From Vibrio maerlii (GTDB taxonomy: Bacteria; Pseudomonadota; Gammaproteobacteria; Enterobacterales; Vibrionaceae), in the NCBI RefSeq assembly GCF_003415655.1, contig NZ_QRHC01000014.1:35243-99242 (forward strand): a DNA stretch of 64,000 nucleotides, given 5' to 3'. Position numbers and translations under genes: made by a program. Within the stretch, counting starts at the first letter, position 1. Every line of letters starts with the position of its first letter. The notes beneath the pieces are model-generated. The model saw only the letters and a list, made by a program, of their open reading frames with translations. It searched no databases and was not told where the DNA came from. Below are positions 46,855 through 54,203 of the stretch, in pieces.

Positions 46855-46907
46855 GCGATTACATCACTCTTTACAAATAGCTTTTAAGAGAATGCTAACT
46901 CTCTGAA

Positions 46908-47912
46908 TTAACTGCCTAAGGTTGCCACCATCACCGCTTTTATTGTGTGCATACGGTTTTCAGCTTCATCGAACACGATAGAATAGTCAGACTCAAAAAC
47001 CTCATCCGTCACTTCCAAACCATTCATACCGTATTTCTCAGCAACTTCTTTACCGACGGTTGTTTCATCATTGTGGAAAGCCGGCAGACAATGCATAAAC
47101 TTCACGTTTGGGTTTTCAGTTGCCTTGATGACATCCATGTTCACCTGATAGGGTTTCATCAATGCCACGCGTTCATCCCAAGCTTGTTCTGACTCACCCA
47201 TCGATACCCAAACATCGGTGTAAAGATAATCACAGCCTTTTACACCTTCTTGGACATCTTCGGTAAATACCAGTTTAGCACCAGTCTTTTCTGCTATCGC
47301 TAAGCATTGGTCTATGAGATCTTGCTCCGGCCAGAATTGTTTGGGTGCGACCATATGGATTTCCATCCCCATTTTTGCAGCACCAACCATCAACGAGTTA
47401 CCCATGTTGTTGCGAGCATCACCAAGGTAAGCGAAAGTGATTTCGTGCAGTAGCTTGCCTTTGCCGTGCTCGAGCATGGTTAGGAAGTCAGCAAGTATTT
47501 GTGTCGGGTGAAACTCATTAGTCAAACCGTTCCATACTGGAACCCCGGCATGCTCTCCAAGCTCTTCTACGATCTCTTGACCATAGCCCCGGTATTCGAT
47601 GCCATCGTACATACGACCTAATACACGTGCGGTATCCTTCATCGATTCTTTGTGACCAATCTGCGAACCTGATGGACCGATATAAGAAACTTGTGCACCC
47701 TGATCAAAGGCTGCAACCTCAAATGCACAGCGAGTTCTAGTTGAAGCTTTTTCGAAGATCAAAGCAATGTTTTTACCTACCAAACGTCGCTGCTCTGTGC
47801 CTGCATATTTCGCTTTCTTAAGATCCACTGATAGATCGATCAAAAATTGGATCTCTTTAGGGTTGAAGTCGAGCAGTTTTAAGAAGTTCCGATTACGTAG
47901 ATTAAAAGCCAT
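46908..47912 (-). CDS. argF: Ornithine carbamoyltransferase
   Basis: 334 residues. Carbamoyl-phosphate loop EKASTRTRCAFE, HPTQ motif, and HCLPAFHN with the ornithine-binding Cys are present. It makes citrulline from ornithine and carbamoyl phosphate (arginine synthesis), or runs backwards in the arginine deiminase pathway. The direct neighbour upstream is arcA, though a terminator and an ARG-box candidate lie between, which suggests argF has its own ArgR-controlled promoter. Confidence 0.96.
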   Translation of the reverse strand: MAFNLRNRNFLKLLDFNPKEIQFLIDLSVDLKKAKYAGTEQRRLVGKNIALIFEKASTRTRCAFEVAAFDQGAQVSYIGPSGSQIGHKESMKDTARVLGRMYDGIEYRGYGQEIVEELGEHAGVPVWNGLTNEFHPTQILADFLTMLEHGKGKLLHEITFAYLGDARNNMGNSLMVGAAKMGMEIHMVAPKQFWPEQDLIDQCLAIAEKTGAKLVFTEDVQEGVKGCDYLYTDVWVSMGESEQAWDERVALMKPYQVNMDVIKATENPNVKFMHCLPAFHNDETTVGKEVAEKYGMNGLEVTDEVFESDYSIVFDEAENRMHTIKAVMVATLGS

Positions 47913-47973
47913 ACCTTGGCCTCCAGTTGTTAGGGAATAGTTTAAGTGTAGTAAAACATAAAAATGCTATATT

Positions 47974-47991
47974 TGTGAATAATTATTTTGT
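47974..47991. promoter_or_regulatory. Candidate ArgR box upstream of argF
   Basis: TGTGAATAATTATTTTGT (47974-47991) fits the ARG-box pattern TGAAT-4 A/T-ATTCA on the left arm fully and on the right arm in part (ATTTT). A weaker second site would fall 3 bases away at 47953-47970. It lies 62-79 bases before the argF start. Confidence 0.6.
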
Positions 47992-47999
47992 TTGTGTTG

Positions 48000-48023
48000 T
48001 AAAAAAGCCAACTCGAAAGTTGG
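48000..48023 (-). terminator. Terminator after arcA
   Basis: Stem AGCCAACT (48006-48013) / AGTTGGCT (48018-48025) around CGAA, with T run on the minus strand from 48006 down to 48001. It separates arcA from argF transcriptionally. Confidence 0.88.
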
Positions 48024-48040
48024 CTCTGGATCTGAATTGA

Positions 48041-49261
48041 TTAGATAGAGTCTCGTTCTATTGGGCAACTCATACAGCGTGCACCGCCGCGGCCTCTTCC
48101 TAGCTCATTACCTGGAATCGTCAGTACCTCAATGCCGGCTTTATCGTACTTTTCATTGGTGTAAACGTTACGCTCATAGCCTATGACTACGCCAGGCTTA
48201 ACCGTAAGTACGTTGTTCGCATCGTTCCACTGCTCACGCTCAGCCTCATAGCTATCACCACCCGTTGTGATGATTCTCAGTTGGTCGAGCCCTAATGCAG
48301 ATTCTACGGCCTTAACATAGTTGGGCATTTGCTTGACGTTGAGTGAGCCATCAGCCTTAGGTGTAAGCTGCCAGGTATCTAAGTCTTGGCGCATGATTTC
48401 TGGATAAACAGAGAAGGTATCGATATCCATGTGTGTCATGACGGTATCAAGGTGCATGCATGAACGGTGCTTTGGAAGATCAATGGCAATCACTTGAGAA
48501 GCTTGTCCGCTTGCGAATAGATGCGCTGCGAGGTTTTCCACGCCTTGTGGTGTCGTACGTTCAGAAATACCAATCAGAACCGCACCCTTACCAATAACCA
48601 ATACGTCACCGCCCTCAATGGTCGCATTGTCATAGTGTCGGTCTTCATCACCGAAGTAGCGAATAAATTCTTGTCCAGCAAAGATAGGGTGCCATCGATA
48701 AATCGCTCGTAGGTGGTTAGTTTCACGCTGGCGAGCAGGCATCATCATTGGGTTTAGTGAAACACCACCATACACCCAACATGAAGTATCACGAGTAAAC
48801 AAGTGGTTAGGCAGAGGTTCAATCACGAAGTCCAACGGACGGTGCATCTTCGGCAACATAGATGAAGATTTGATTGGCAACTCAGAGTAAGCCAAGCCAC
48901 CAAGTAGAATAGTCGCGAGATGATCGTTGGTCATATCTGCTAAGTAGTGCTTGAGATCAGTCGCAAAGGTAGGGCCATAGCGATAATCAGAGATCTGTGT
49001 ATTGAGAAGCCAGGTTTTTGCTTCTGGAACGGCAAGCGTTTCCACTAATAGATCGTGTAGATGAAGTACCTCGACACCTTGATTGGTGAGTGTCTGAGAA
49101 AAAATATCATGCTCTTCACCTGCAGCCTCTACAGCCAATACGTCATCAAACAGCAATTCATGACAGTTTGATGGGGTGAGGTGAGTCAGTGCTCGCTCTG
49201 GGCGGTGGAGCAAAACGCGTCGGAGTTGTCCTACTTCCGAACCAACGTAAAGTTGAGTCAT
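48041..49261 (-). CDS. arcA: Arginine deiminase
   Basis: 406 residues. Guanidino-group-modifying enzyme: YVGSEVGQLRRVLLHRPERAL at the N-terminus (read YVGSEVGQLRRVLLH), FTRDTSCW, EGGDVLVIGKG, GRGRGGARCMSCPIERD near the end, where the first Cys (Cys396) is the catalytic one by alignment to the Pseudomonas enzyme. It turns arginine to citrulline and ammonia, serving ATP gain without respiration or acid resistance. No carbamate kinase or arginine/ornithine antiporter is in the window. Confidence 0.95.
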   Translation of the reverse strand: MTQLYVGSEVGQLRRVLLHRPERALTHLTPSNCHELLFDDVLAVEAAGEEHDIFSQTLTNQGVEVLHLHDLLVETLAVPEAKTWLLNTQISDYRYGPTFATDLKHYLADMTNDHLATILLGGLAYSELPIKSSSMLPKMHRPLDFVIEPLPNHLFTRDTSCWVYGGVSLNPMMMPARQRETNHLRAIYRWHPIFAGQEFIRYFGDEDRHYDNATIEGGDVLVIGKGAVLIGISERTTPQGVENLAAHLFASGQASQVIAIDLPKHRSCMHLDTVMTHMDIDTFSVYPEIMRQDLDTWQLTPKADGSLNVKQMPNYVKAVESALGLDQLRIITTGGDSYEAEREQWNDANNVLTVKPGVVIGYERNVYTNEKYDKAGIEVLTIPGNELGRGRGGARCMSCPIERDSI

Positions 49262-49838
49262 TGTGTATCCTTACTGTTTCAACAGCCTGTATTTATGACA
49301 AGCTTATCGCCAAGTTGCAAGTCTGTTATGTAGGGAGTAATGGGTGTTGATATCTGATAATGCAGTTTATTTCACTTAGAAAGCTTATGGATATGGTTGA
49401 TTTTACTTTTGTGTTGCTAGCTTACGAAGCCGCTTTTTATGCAAAAAATATCGAGCAGGTTATATGAATGGAATTATGTTTATTCTGACTACTAAATCAA
49501 CCAGGCTGCAGGTTTTTTATAAAAAGTTGGGTAATTAGTCATGAAGCACAGCTAAGGATTAATGTGAAATGAGTAAGGTTCTATGCTTTTTAATGGTTTT
49601 GATAAGTATAAATTGAAACAGTTTAAAAGCGTCTATTGAACTTTCTTCAATCTATGAGTGTTTCAAGATATTTTTGTTATAAAAATGTGAACCTAACAAG
49701 GTCGGTTTTTAGGAGCTATGATCTTTTGAGCGAAATAAGGCAAGATCCTCCGTAAGTAGGTAGCTTTTCACCGGGATCCATGCCATATTCCCTCGGTATT
49801 TTATGTCTAAATTATCCAACCATTCTGGAGCCAATATC
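49262..49838. other. Long non-coding stretch upstream of arcA and rraB
   Basis: About 577 bases without a supported gene. A site TTGAT-ATCT-GATAA (49347-49360) resembles an FNR box, and TGCAG-TTTA-TTTCA (49361-49374) resembles an ARG box, both about 90-110 bases before the arcA start. Near rraB a possible hairpin pairs GATCTT (49720-49725) with AAGATC (49742-49747), flanked by GGAG/CTCC. No clear promoter for rraB was fixed. Confidence 0.45.
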
Positions 49839-50249
49839 ATGTCTCATGAAGATGAATATCTATCAGTTGAAGAGTTAATCGAAATCCAAAAAGAAGAGAC
49901 TCGCGATATCATTGCAGCATTGATCGAAGATGGCAGTGACCCTGATGCTCTTTATGAGATTGAACACCACCTATTTGCAGAAAACTTCGAAACGCTAGAG
50001 AAAGCAGTGGTAGAAGCATTCAAGATGGGCTTTGAAGTTCTTGAAGCAGAAGAAACAGAAGATGAAGACGGTAATAAGCTGCTTTGCTGCGATGCGACAA
50101 TGGAAACAGCGCTGAAAGCGGAACTTATTGATGAGCAAGTTGAGAAACTCGTTAATCTCGCTGAGAAGTACGACATTATTTACGATGGCTGGGGTACTTT
50201 CTATGAGGGTGAAGATGCTATCTACGATGAAGAAGACGACGAAGAATAA
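49839..50249 (+). CDS. rraB: Ribonuclease E inhibitor RraB
   Basis: 136 residues from ATG 49839, with GGAG 7 bases before it; an ATG at 49803 lacks a site. The protein is very acidic, with MSHEDEYLSVEELIEIQKEE at the start, YDGWGTFYEG near the end and an Asp/Glu tail. RraB binds RNase E and alters its choice of transcripts. It is followed by its own terminator. Confidence 0.93.
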   Translation: MSHEDEYLSVEELIEIQKEETRDIIAALIEDGSDPDALYEIEHHLFAENFETLEKAVVEAFKMGFEVLEAEETEDEDGNKLLCCDATMETALKAELIDEQVEKLVNLAEKYDIIYDGWGTFYEGEDAIYDEEDDEE

Positions 50250-50390
50250 TTGTAGAAAAGTCACATTTTGTAGATCTAAATGCTATTGATGATTAAAGCT
50301 ATTTTATAATTGGTCGATATGAAATAGGCGAATTTAGTTTCATAAAGAAATGTGATGCACAATTGAAATATTGTGTGAAAGAGAATTTCG

Positions 50391-50419
50391 AAGTGGGCGA
50401 GTATCGCCCACTTTTTTTA
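50391..50419 (+). terminator. Terminator after rraB
   Basis: 9-bp stem AGTGGGCGA (50392-50400) / TCGCCCACT (50404-50412), loop GTA, then a run of seven T residues. It lies only about 20 bases before the chemoreceptor start. Confidence 0.92.
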
Positions 50420-50437
50420 TTTTCAGGGAGTAATACA

Positions 50438-52444
50438 GTGAGAGTTTCACTTATCCAACGAATCGTAATCGGATTTACGGTGATTATGTTGGCGGTCGCT
50501 GCAATCAGCTTTTCAGCGTATCGCTCTGATATCAAGATGGCCGAACAGCTAGAGTTGACTGCAGCGACATTACCGACTGTCTTGGACCACTCAAATACAT
50601 TGATGCAGCATCTACAAGATGCAAACCGTTTGATGTTGGTTCATGCGAACCAACAGTCAGAGTCTAATCGCCAGCAGCAAAGAGCCGCGTTTGAAGCCGC
50701 TGCACAACGCTACGATGAAATGTCAGCCCAACTGAACTCAGAAGTTACGAACTTTCCGCGTCTGAAGACTCTACTTGCTGAAATAGATGCTAACGCGCAA
50801 AACTTTTTCTCAGTTGCTCGTGAGCAACTTACCACTCATGATCAACGTATCAAGGCTCGCCAATCATCGAATGATCAACTCAAGCGTTTTGATGAAGAAT
50901 GGATCTTCTTTGAACAAGATATGAAAGATCTTTCTTCAGAAGCTAATGCTGATGGTGATAGTCGCACGGCATGGGATGTTGATTACTTGCTAAATCAAGG
51001 TCGTGGTGCTGCTTCTTATATCAAGAATTTACTGGCAGTAAGTGAAACCGCAGAGCTCAATAACTTCCAAGCTGAACTTAATGCCCACTTACAGCGCTTT
51101 GATGAAAAAGCAAAGAATGTAATTGCCTCTTCTGACTATTATGCAGAAATGGTTGAACCATACCTGAACGTTCTCAACAAAGAGATCCTTGACCCACAAG
51201 GCACACTTCAACTTCATTTAAGCTATATTGAGCTGAATGAAAGTAGCCGTACATTACTTTCTCAGCTCGCAACTAAGATGGACATCCTGATTGCAGAATC
51301 TGTAACGCTGGTGGACTCGATTCGTGATGTATCTTCACAAGCTCTACTAGAAGCAGAACAAGAGGCAGAACAAGCTCTACTGATTAACACCGTGCTTGCA
51401 CTCATCTCTGTTGTTGTTGCCGTGACGGTGGCTCTAACTGTGATTCGTGCGATTCGCCGACCTCTTGTCGATATTACCCAAGCGTTAGATTCATTAGCAA
51501 TGGGCGATCTCACTTATCGAGTTGAATCTAACTATAGCTCAGAGATGAATCAGATTGCGACCTCGATTAATCACTTGAGTGGCAACTTAACAGGCCTTAT
51601 TCAGAAGATTCATACTTCGGTAGAAACCATCAATGGCGTAGCGAATGAAACCATGAGCCTAGGCCAAAAGACTCGCTGTGATATTGAACAGCAGAAGTAT
51701 GCGACGGATTCTGTTGCCACAGCGGTTACTGAAATGGAATCAGCGGTACACCAAGTTGCGAGCCATGCATCTGATACGAGCCATGAAGTTGAAGCATTAA
51801 GTGATATGGCTGAGACCAACAAACAAGGCATGACCAGTAATGTGGAGTTCGTTAATCAGCTGAAATCATCATTGGAAGAGGCGACTCAAGTGATCAATGA
51901 GCTGTCTGCTGAATCGAATCAGATCAGTGAAATCTTGACGGTCATTCAGGGGATTTCTGAGCAAACGAACTTGCTCGCATTGAACGCAGCGATTGAAGCG
52001 GCACGTGCAGGTGAACATGGTCGAGGTTTTGCTGTTGTTGCCGATGAGGTGCGCACACTGGCTAATCGTTCGCAGCAGTCTGCTAATGAGATCAGCGATA
52101 TGATCAACCGCTTACAAGGTAAAGCAAGCCAGGCGGTGAGCATTGTTGAGCAGAACCTTTCACATGCCGATAAATCAGTAGAGCAGACGCAATCAGCGAG
52201 CATGTCACTACAACAAATGGTTGAGCGTTTGGCGCTGATCAACGATATGAGCCGAGCTATTGCAACAGCATCTGAGCAGCAGAGCGCTGTAGCGAAAGAG
52301 GTCGCTGAGAACATTGTCGGCATTTCAGATACAGCTCAAAGCATCGCTTCAGATGCAGAGAAGTCTGCACAAGTGAGCCAGTCACTTCATGAACTATCAT
52401 GCGAACAAGGACAGCTCGTATCGACCTTTAAAATGGCAAACTAA
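50438..52444 (+). CDS. Methyl-accepting chemotaxis protein
   Basis: Chemoreceptor of 668 residues. The GTG at 50438 has AGGGAG 7 bases upstream; an upstream ATG at 50363 would run through the terminator. TM1 is at about 7-28, a mostly helical periplasmic sensor domain at about 29-312, TM2 at about 313-335, HAMP at about 336-390, and the signalling domain to the end with the tip EQTNLLALNAAIEAARAGE near 507. The sensor domain family and ligand are not recognisable by eye. It is a single-gene unit. Confidence 0.93.
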   Translation: MRVSLIQRIVIGFTVIMLAVAAISFSAYRSDIKMAEQLELTAATLPTVLDHSNTLMQHLQDANRLMLVHANQQSESNRQQQRAAFEAAAQRYDEMSAQLNSEVTNFPRLKTLLAEIDANAQNFFSVAREQLTTHDQRIKARQSSNDQLKRFDEEWIFFEQDMKDLSSEANADGDSRTAWDVDYLLNQGRGAASYIKNLLAVSETAELNNFQAELNAHLQRFDEKAKNVIASSDYYAEMVEPYLNVLNKEILDPQGTLQLHLSYIELNESSRTLLSQLATKMDILIAESVTLVDSIRDVSSQALLEAEQEAEQALLINTVLALISVVVAVTVALTVIRAIRRPLVDITQALDSLAMGDLTYRVESNYSSEMNQIATSINHLSGNLTGLIQKIHTSVETINGVANETMSLGQKTRCDIEQQKYATDSVATAVTEMESAVHQVASHASDTSHEVEALSDMAETNKQGMTSNVEFVNQLKSSLEEATQVINELSAESNQISEILTVIQGISEQTNLLALNAAIEAARAGEHGRGFAVVADEVRTLANRSQQSANEISDMINRLQGKASQAVSIVEQNLSHADKSVEQTQSASMSLQQMVERLALINDMSRAIATASEQQSAVAKEVAENIVGISDTAQSIASDAEKSAQVSQSLHELSCEQGQLVSTFKMAN

Positions 52445-52484
52445 CGCGATACGATTACCTAATTAGTGTTATCTATTTGTATTC

Positions 52485-52522
52485 AAACACCCGAGAAAAT
52501 GTTACTTTCTCGGGTGTTTTTA
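52485..52522 (+). terminator. Terminator after the chemoreceptor gene
   Basis: 14-bp stem AAACACCCGAGAAA (52485-52498) / TTTCTCGGGTGTTT (52506-52519), loop of 7, then T residues. Confidence 0.93.
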
Positions 52523-52602
52523 TATCTAGTGCATTCTATAGCGGGTAGTTTATATACTCATTATTAAAATGAGTGCCAAAGAAAGTAGATAAAAGGATTT
52601 CA

Positions 52603-53403
52603 ATGCGCCTATCTCTCGCAGGGTTATGGCAAGTCTCACCACTGACTGACCTATCCATTCCTCAAGATGATATTACCTTTCCAGCACCACTGAGCTCCGT
52701 TTTACCTGAGGCTCTGAGTGAGTCGATGATTGCTGCTCAGGAGTGGCACCTTATGCACGATATCGAGGTTGATGAAGCCATGTTGGCCATACCTTGTGTC
52801 GAGTTGGTGCTTGCAGGTATTGATTATAATGCTGAAGTGCGTTTAAACGGTCGAGCATTGTTTGATTGTGATGGCACTCAACGCGAATATCGCAAAGAGG
52901 TTCAAGATTACTTGCAGCTGGGTCGTAACCGTTTTGAAGTGTTATTCCTAGAAGAAGATGAAGACCTACTCTTTGATGAGGATTTTGCAGAGAGCGATCA
53001 AGCAACGAAGAAGTTAGACAAACAAGATGAACGTATGGGGATCTGGAAAGAACCTTATTTGCAGTTCATTTCTAATGTTAGGCTCGATCAGGTGGTGACT
53101 GAACAAATCTGGCACCATGGTGGTGGTTGTGAGTTCAAAGTCGATTTGATCTACCGGACATTTAAACCCGGTTTAGTCTCTGCATCGATTAAGTTTAATG
53201 GGATGAAGTTTGTATTACCGATTGATGTGCGAGCTGAGCACACGGGTATTATCTTTCAGGTCGAAGCGCCTATCATAGGTGATCCTCAGCAACCGACTGA
53301 CGCGAGTGCATATATGTTAGAGGTTGAGTTAGATGGTCAAAAAGAGATAAGCGCTATTGTGCTCAACCCTTCTGAGTGTGTAAGTCAGTTCTTGCGAGAT
53401 TAA
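52603..53403 (+). CDS. Free-standing GH2-like beta-sandwich protein, function unknown
   Basis: 266 residues from ATG 52603 (AAAGGA upstream); an earlier frame start at 52573 is possible. The N-terminal half resembles the sugar-binding jellyroll of family 2 glycosidases such as beta-mannosidase: LAGLWQVSPL, VELVLAGIDYNAEVRLNGR, REYRKEVQDYLQLGRNRFEV, and GIWKEPYL. The catalytic barrel is absent and no signal peptide is seen, so it is probably cytoplasmic and not a hydrolase. It may bind a sugar or have lost that role. It stands alone between two terminators. Confidence 0.7.
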   Translation: MRLSLAGLWQVSPLTDLSIPQDDITFPAPLSSVLPEALSESMIAAQEWHLMHDIEVDEAMLAIPCVELVLAGIDYNAEVRLNGRALFDCDGTQREYRKEVQDYLQLGRNRFEVLFLEEDEDLLFDEDFAESDQATKKLDKQDERMGIWKEPYLQFISNVRLDQVVTEQIWHHGGGCEFKVDLIYRTFKPGLVSASIKFNGMKFVLPIDVRAEHTGIIFQVEAPIIGDPQQPTDASAYMLEVELDGQKEISAIVLNPSECVSQFLRD

Positions 53404-53440
53404 TTGATAATTCGAGTGTTTAGAAAGCGACATATGAACG

Positions 53441-53472
53441 AAAAAGAGCAGCCATTGTGCTGCTCTTTTTCT
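53441..53472 (+). terminator. Terminator after the GH2-like gene
   Basis: 12-bp stem AAAAAGAGCAGC (53441-53452) / GCTGCTCTTTTT (53459-53470), loop CATTGT, then C and T residues. Symmetric T/A tracts make it able to work for the converging DUF2061 gene too. Confidence 0.92.
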
Positions 53473-53530
53473 ATTAGTTATCAAGAGCCTCGTTATCAAA
53501 AGCTATCAGTTATAAAGGATTGATGCCTTG

Positions 53531-53908
53531 TTAAGCCATCGCTGGAGTGGGGTGCTCACGCTGCCAAACTTTTTCATGGAAGTAATAAGCGACAGTATTC
53601 ACACTTGGTTCAAGCATGGCCATCACACCACCAATAAATGCATCACCGGTTAATAGGTAAACCACACCAAAAGCGACACTAAAATGGATGGTAGCAAAGC
53701 TTGCTGTTTTTACTTTAGTCATCCATTCACGTTTTCTCAGAGCAGGGATTGTACCCCATGCCTTTTCGTGGAAGTAGAAAGCGACACTGTTAACCGATGG
53801 TTCAATCAAAGCAATCAAACTACCGATTAAGATCTCGCCTGTTAGCAGGTAAGCCACAGTAAAAGCAATAGTGAAATGTAATGCTGCAAAGGTAAGTGTC
53901 TTTTTCAT
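53531..53908 (-). CDS. Tandem DUF2061 membrane protein, probably iron-regulated
   Basis: 125 residues formed of two copies of the DUF2061 domain: KTLTFAALHFTIAFTVAYLLTG...EPSVNSVAFYFHEKAW (written in parts: FTIAFTVAYLLTG, EPSVNSVAFYFHEKAW) and ATIHFSVAFGVVYLLTG, EPSVNTVAYYFHEKVW. Each copy has two hydrophobic helices, so four in all, with a basic linker (RKREWMTKVKTA). Function is unknown. A near-consensus Fur box lies 31 bases upstream, so it should be repressed by iron. Confidence 0.85.
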   Translation of the reverse strand: MKKTLTFAALHFTIAFTVAYLLTGEILIGSLIALIEPSVNSVAFYFHEKAWGTIPALRKREWMTKVKTASFATIHFSVAFGVVYLLTGDAFIGGVMAMLEPSVNTVAYYFHEKVWQREHPTPAMA

Positions 53909-53938
53909 AATGATGCCTCAATAACTGTTGATGTAAAT

Positions 53939-53957
53939 ATTATTGATAATCATTATC
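53939..53957. promoter_or_regulatory. Fur box upstream of the DUF2061 gene
   Basis: ATTATTGATAATCATTATC matches 16 of 19 positions of the classic Fur consensus (GATAATGATAATCATTATC), with the 13 right-hand bases exact. It is placed just upstream of a minus-strand gene start at 53908. Confidence 0.85.
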
Positions 53958-54029
53958 ATTTAATCAAGGTGTTTTTTGTAATTAGTTTGATAGGGGGAAG
54001 CTATTGAAAGGCATGGGAAGTGTCTAGTG

Positions 54030-54120
54030 AAGAGCAGTTCCTAGTTTCTAGAGAATAGTTCTTAAAGAATGGTTTCTTGAAATAACCTCAAGGAACTAGG
54101 AACTCGTTTCTAGGAACTCA
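54030..54120. repeat. CTAGGAACT inverted/direct repeat element
   Basis: AGTTCCTAG at 54036-54044 faces two direct copies of CTAGGAACT at 54096-54104 and 54110-54118. The same nonamer appears twice just upstream of the 16S gene (63817, 63838), so it is a dispersed element, not chance. It lies beyond the valS terminator. Confidence 0.7.
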
Positions 54121-54137
54121 AAACCGAGGTAGTAAAA

Positions 54138-54170
54138 AACAAAAAGGCCGACATTTTCATGTCAGCCTTT
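54138..54170 (-). terminator. Terminator after valS
   Basis: Stem AAAGGCCGACAT (54143-54154) / ATGTCAGCCTTT (54159-54170) with one mismatch, loop TTTC; T runs lie on the minus strand after valS. Confidence 0.88.
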
Positions 54171-54203
54171 CTGTTTCAGCTTAGTACTTAGAGTGCAGTG
54201 CTA

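Noticed and set aside
49464..49538. 24-codon ORF with an AGGT site upstream, in the gap before rraB
   Set aside because: Short, no conserved feature, and such an ORF is expected by chance in 577 bases.
50363..50437. Upstream start for the chemoreceptor
   Set aside because: It would translate through the rraB terminator hairpin; the GTG with AGGGAG at good spacing is better.
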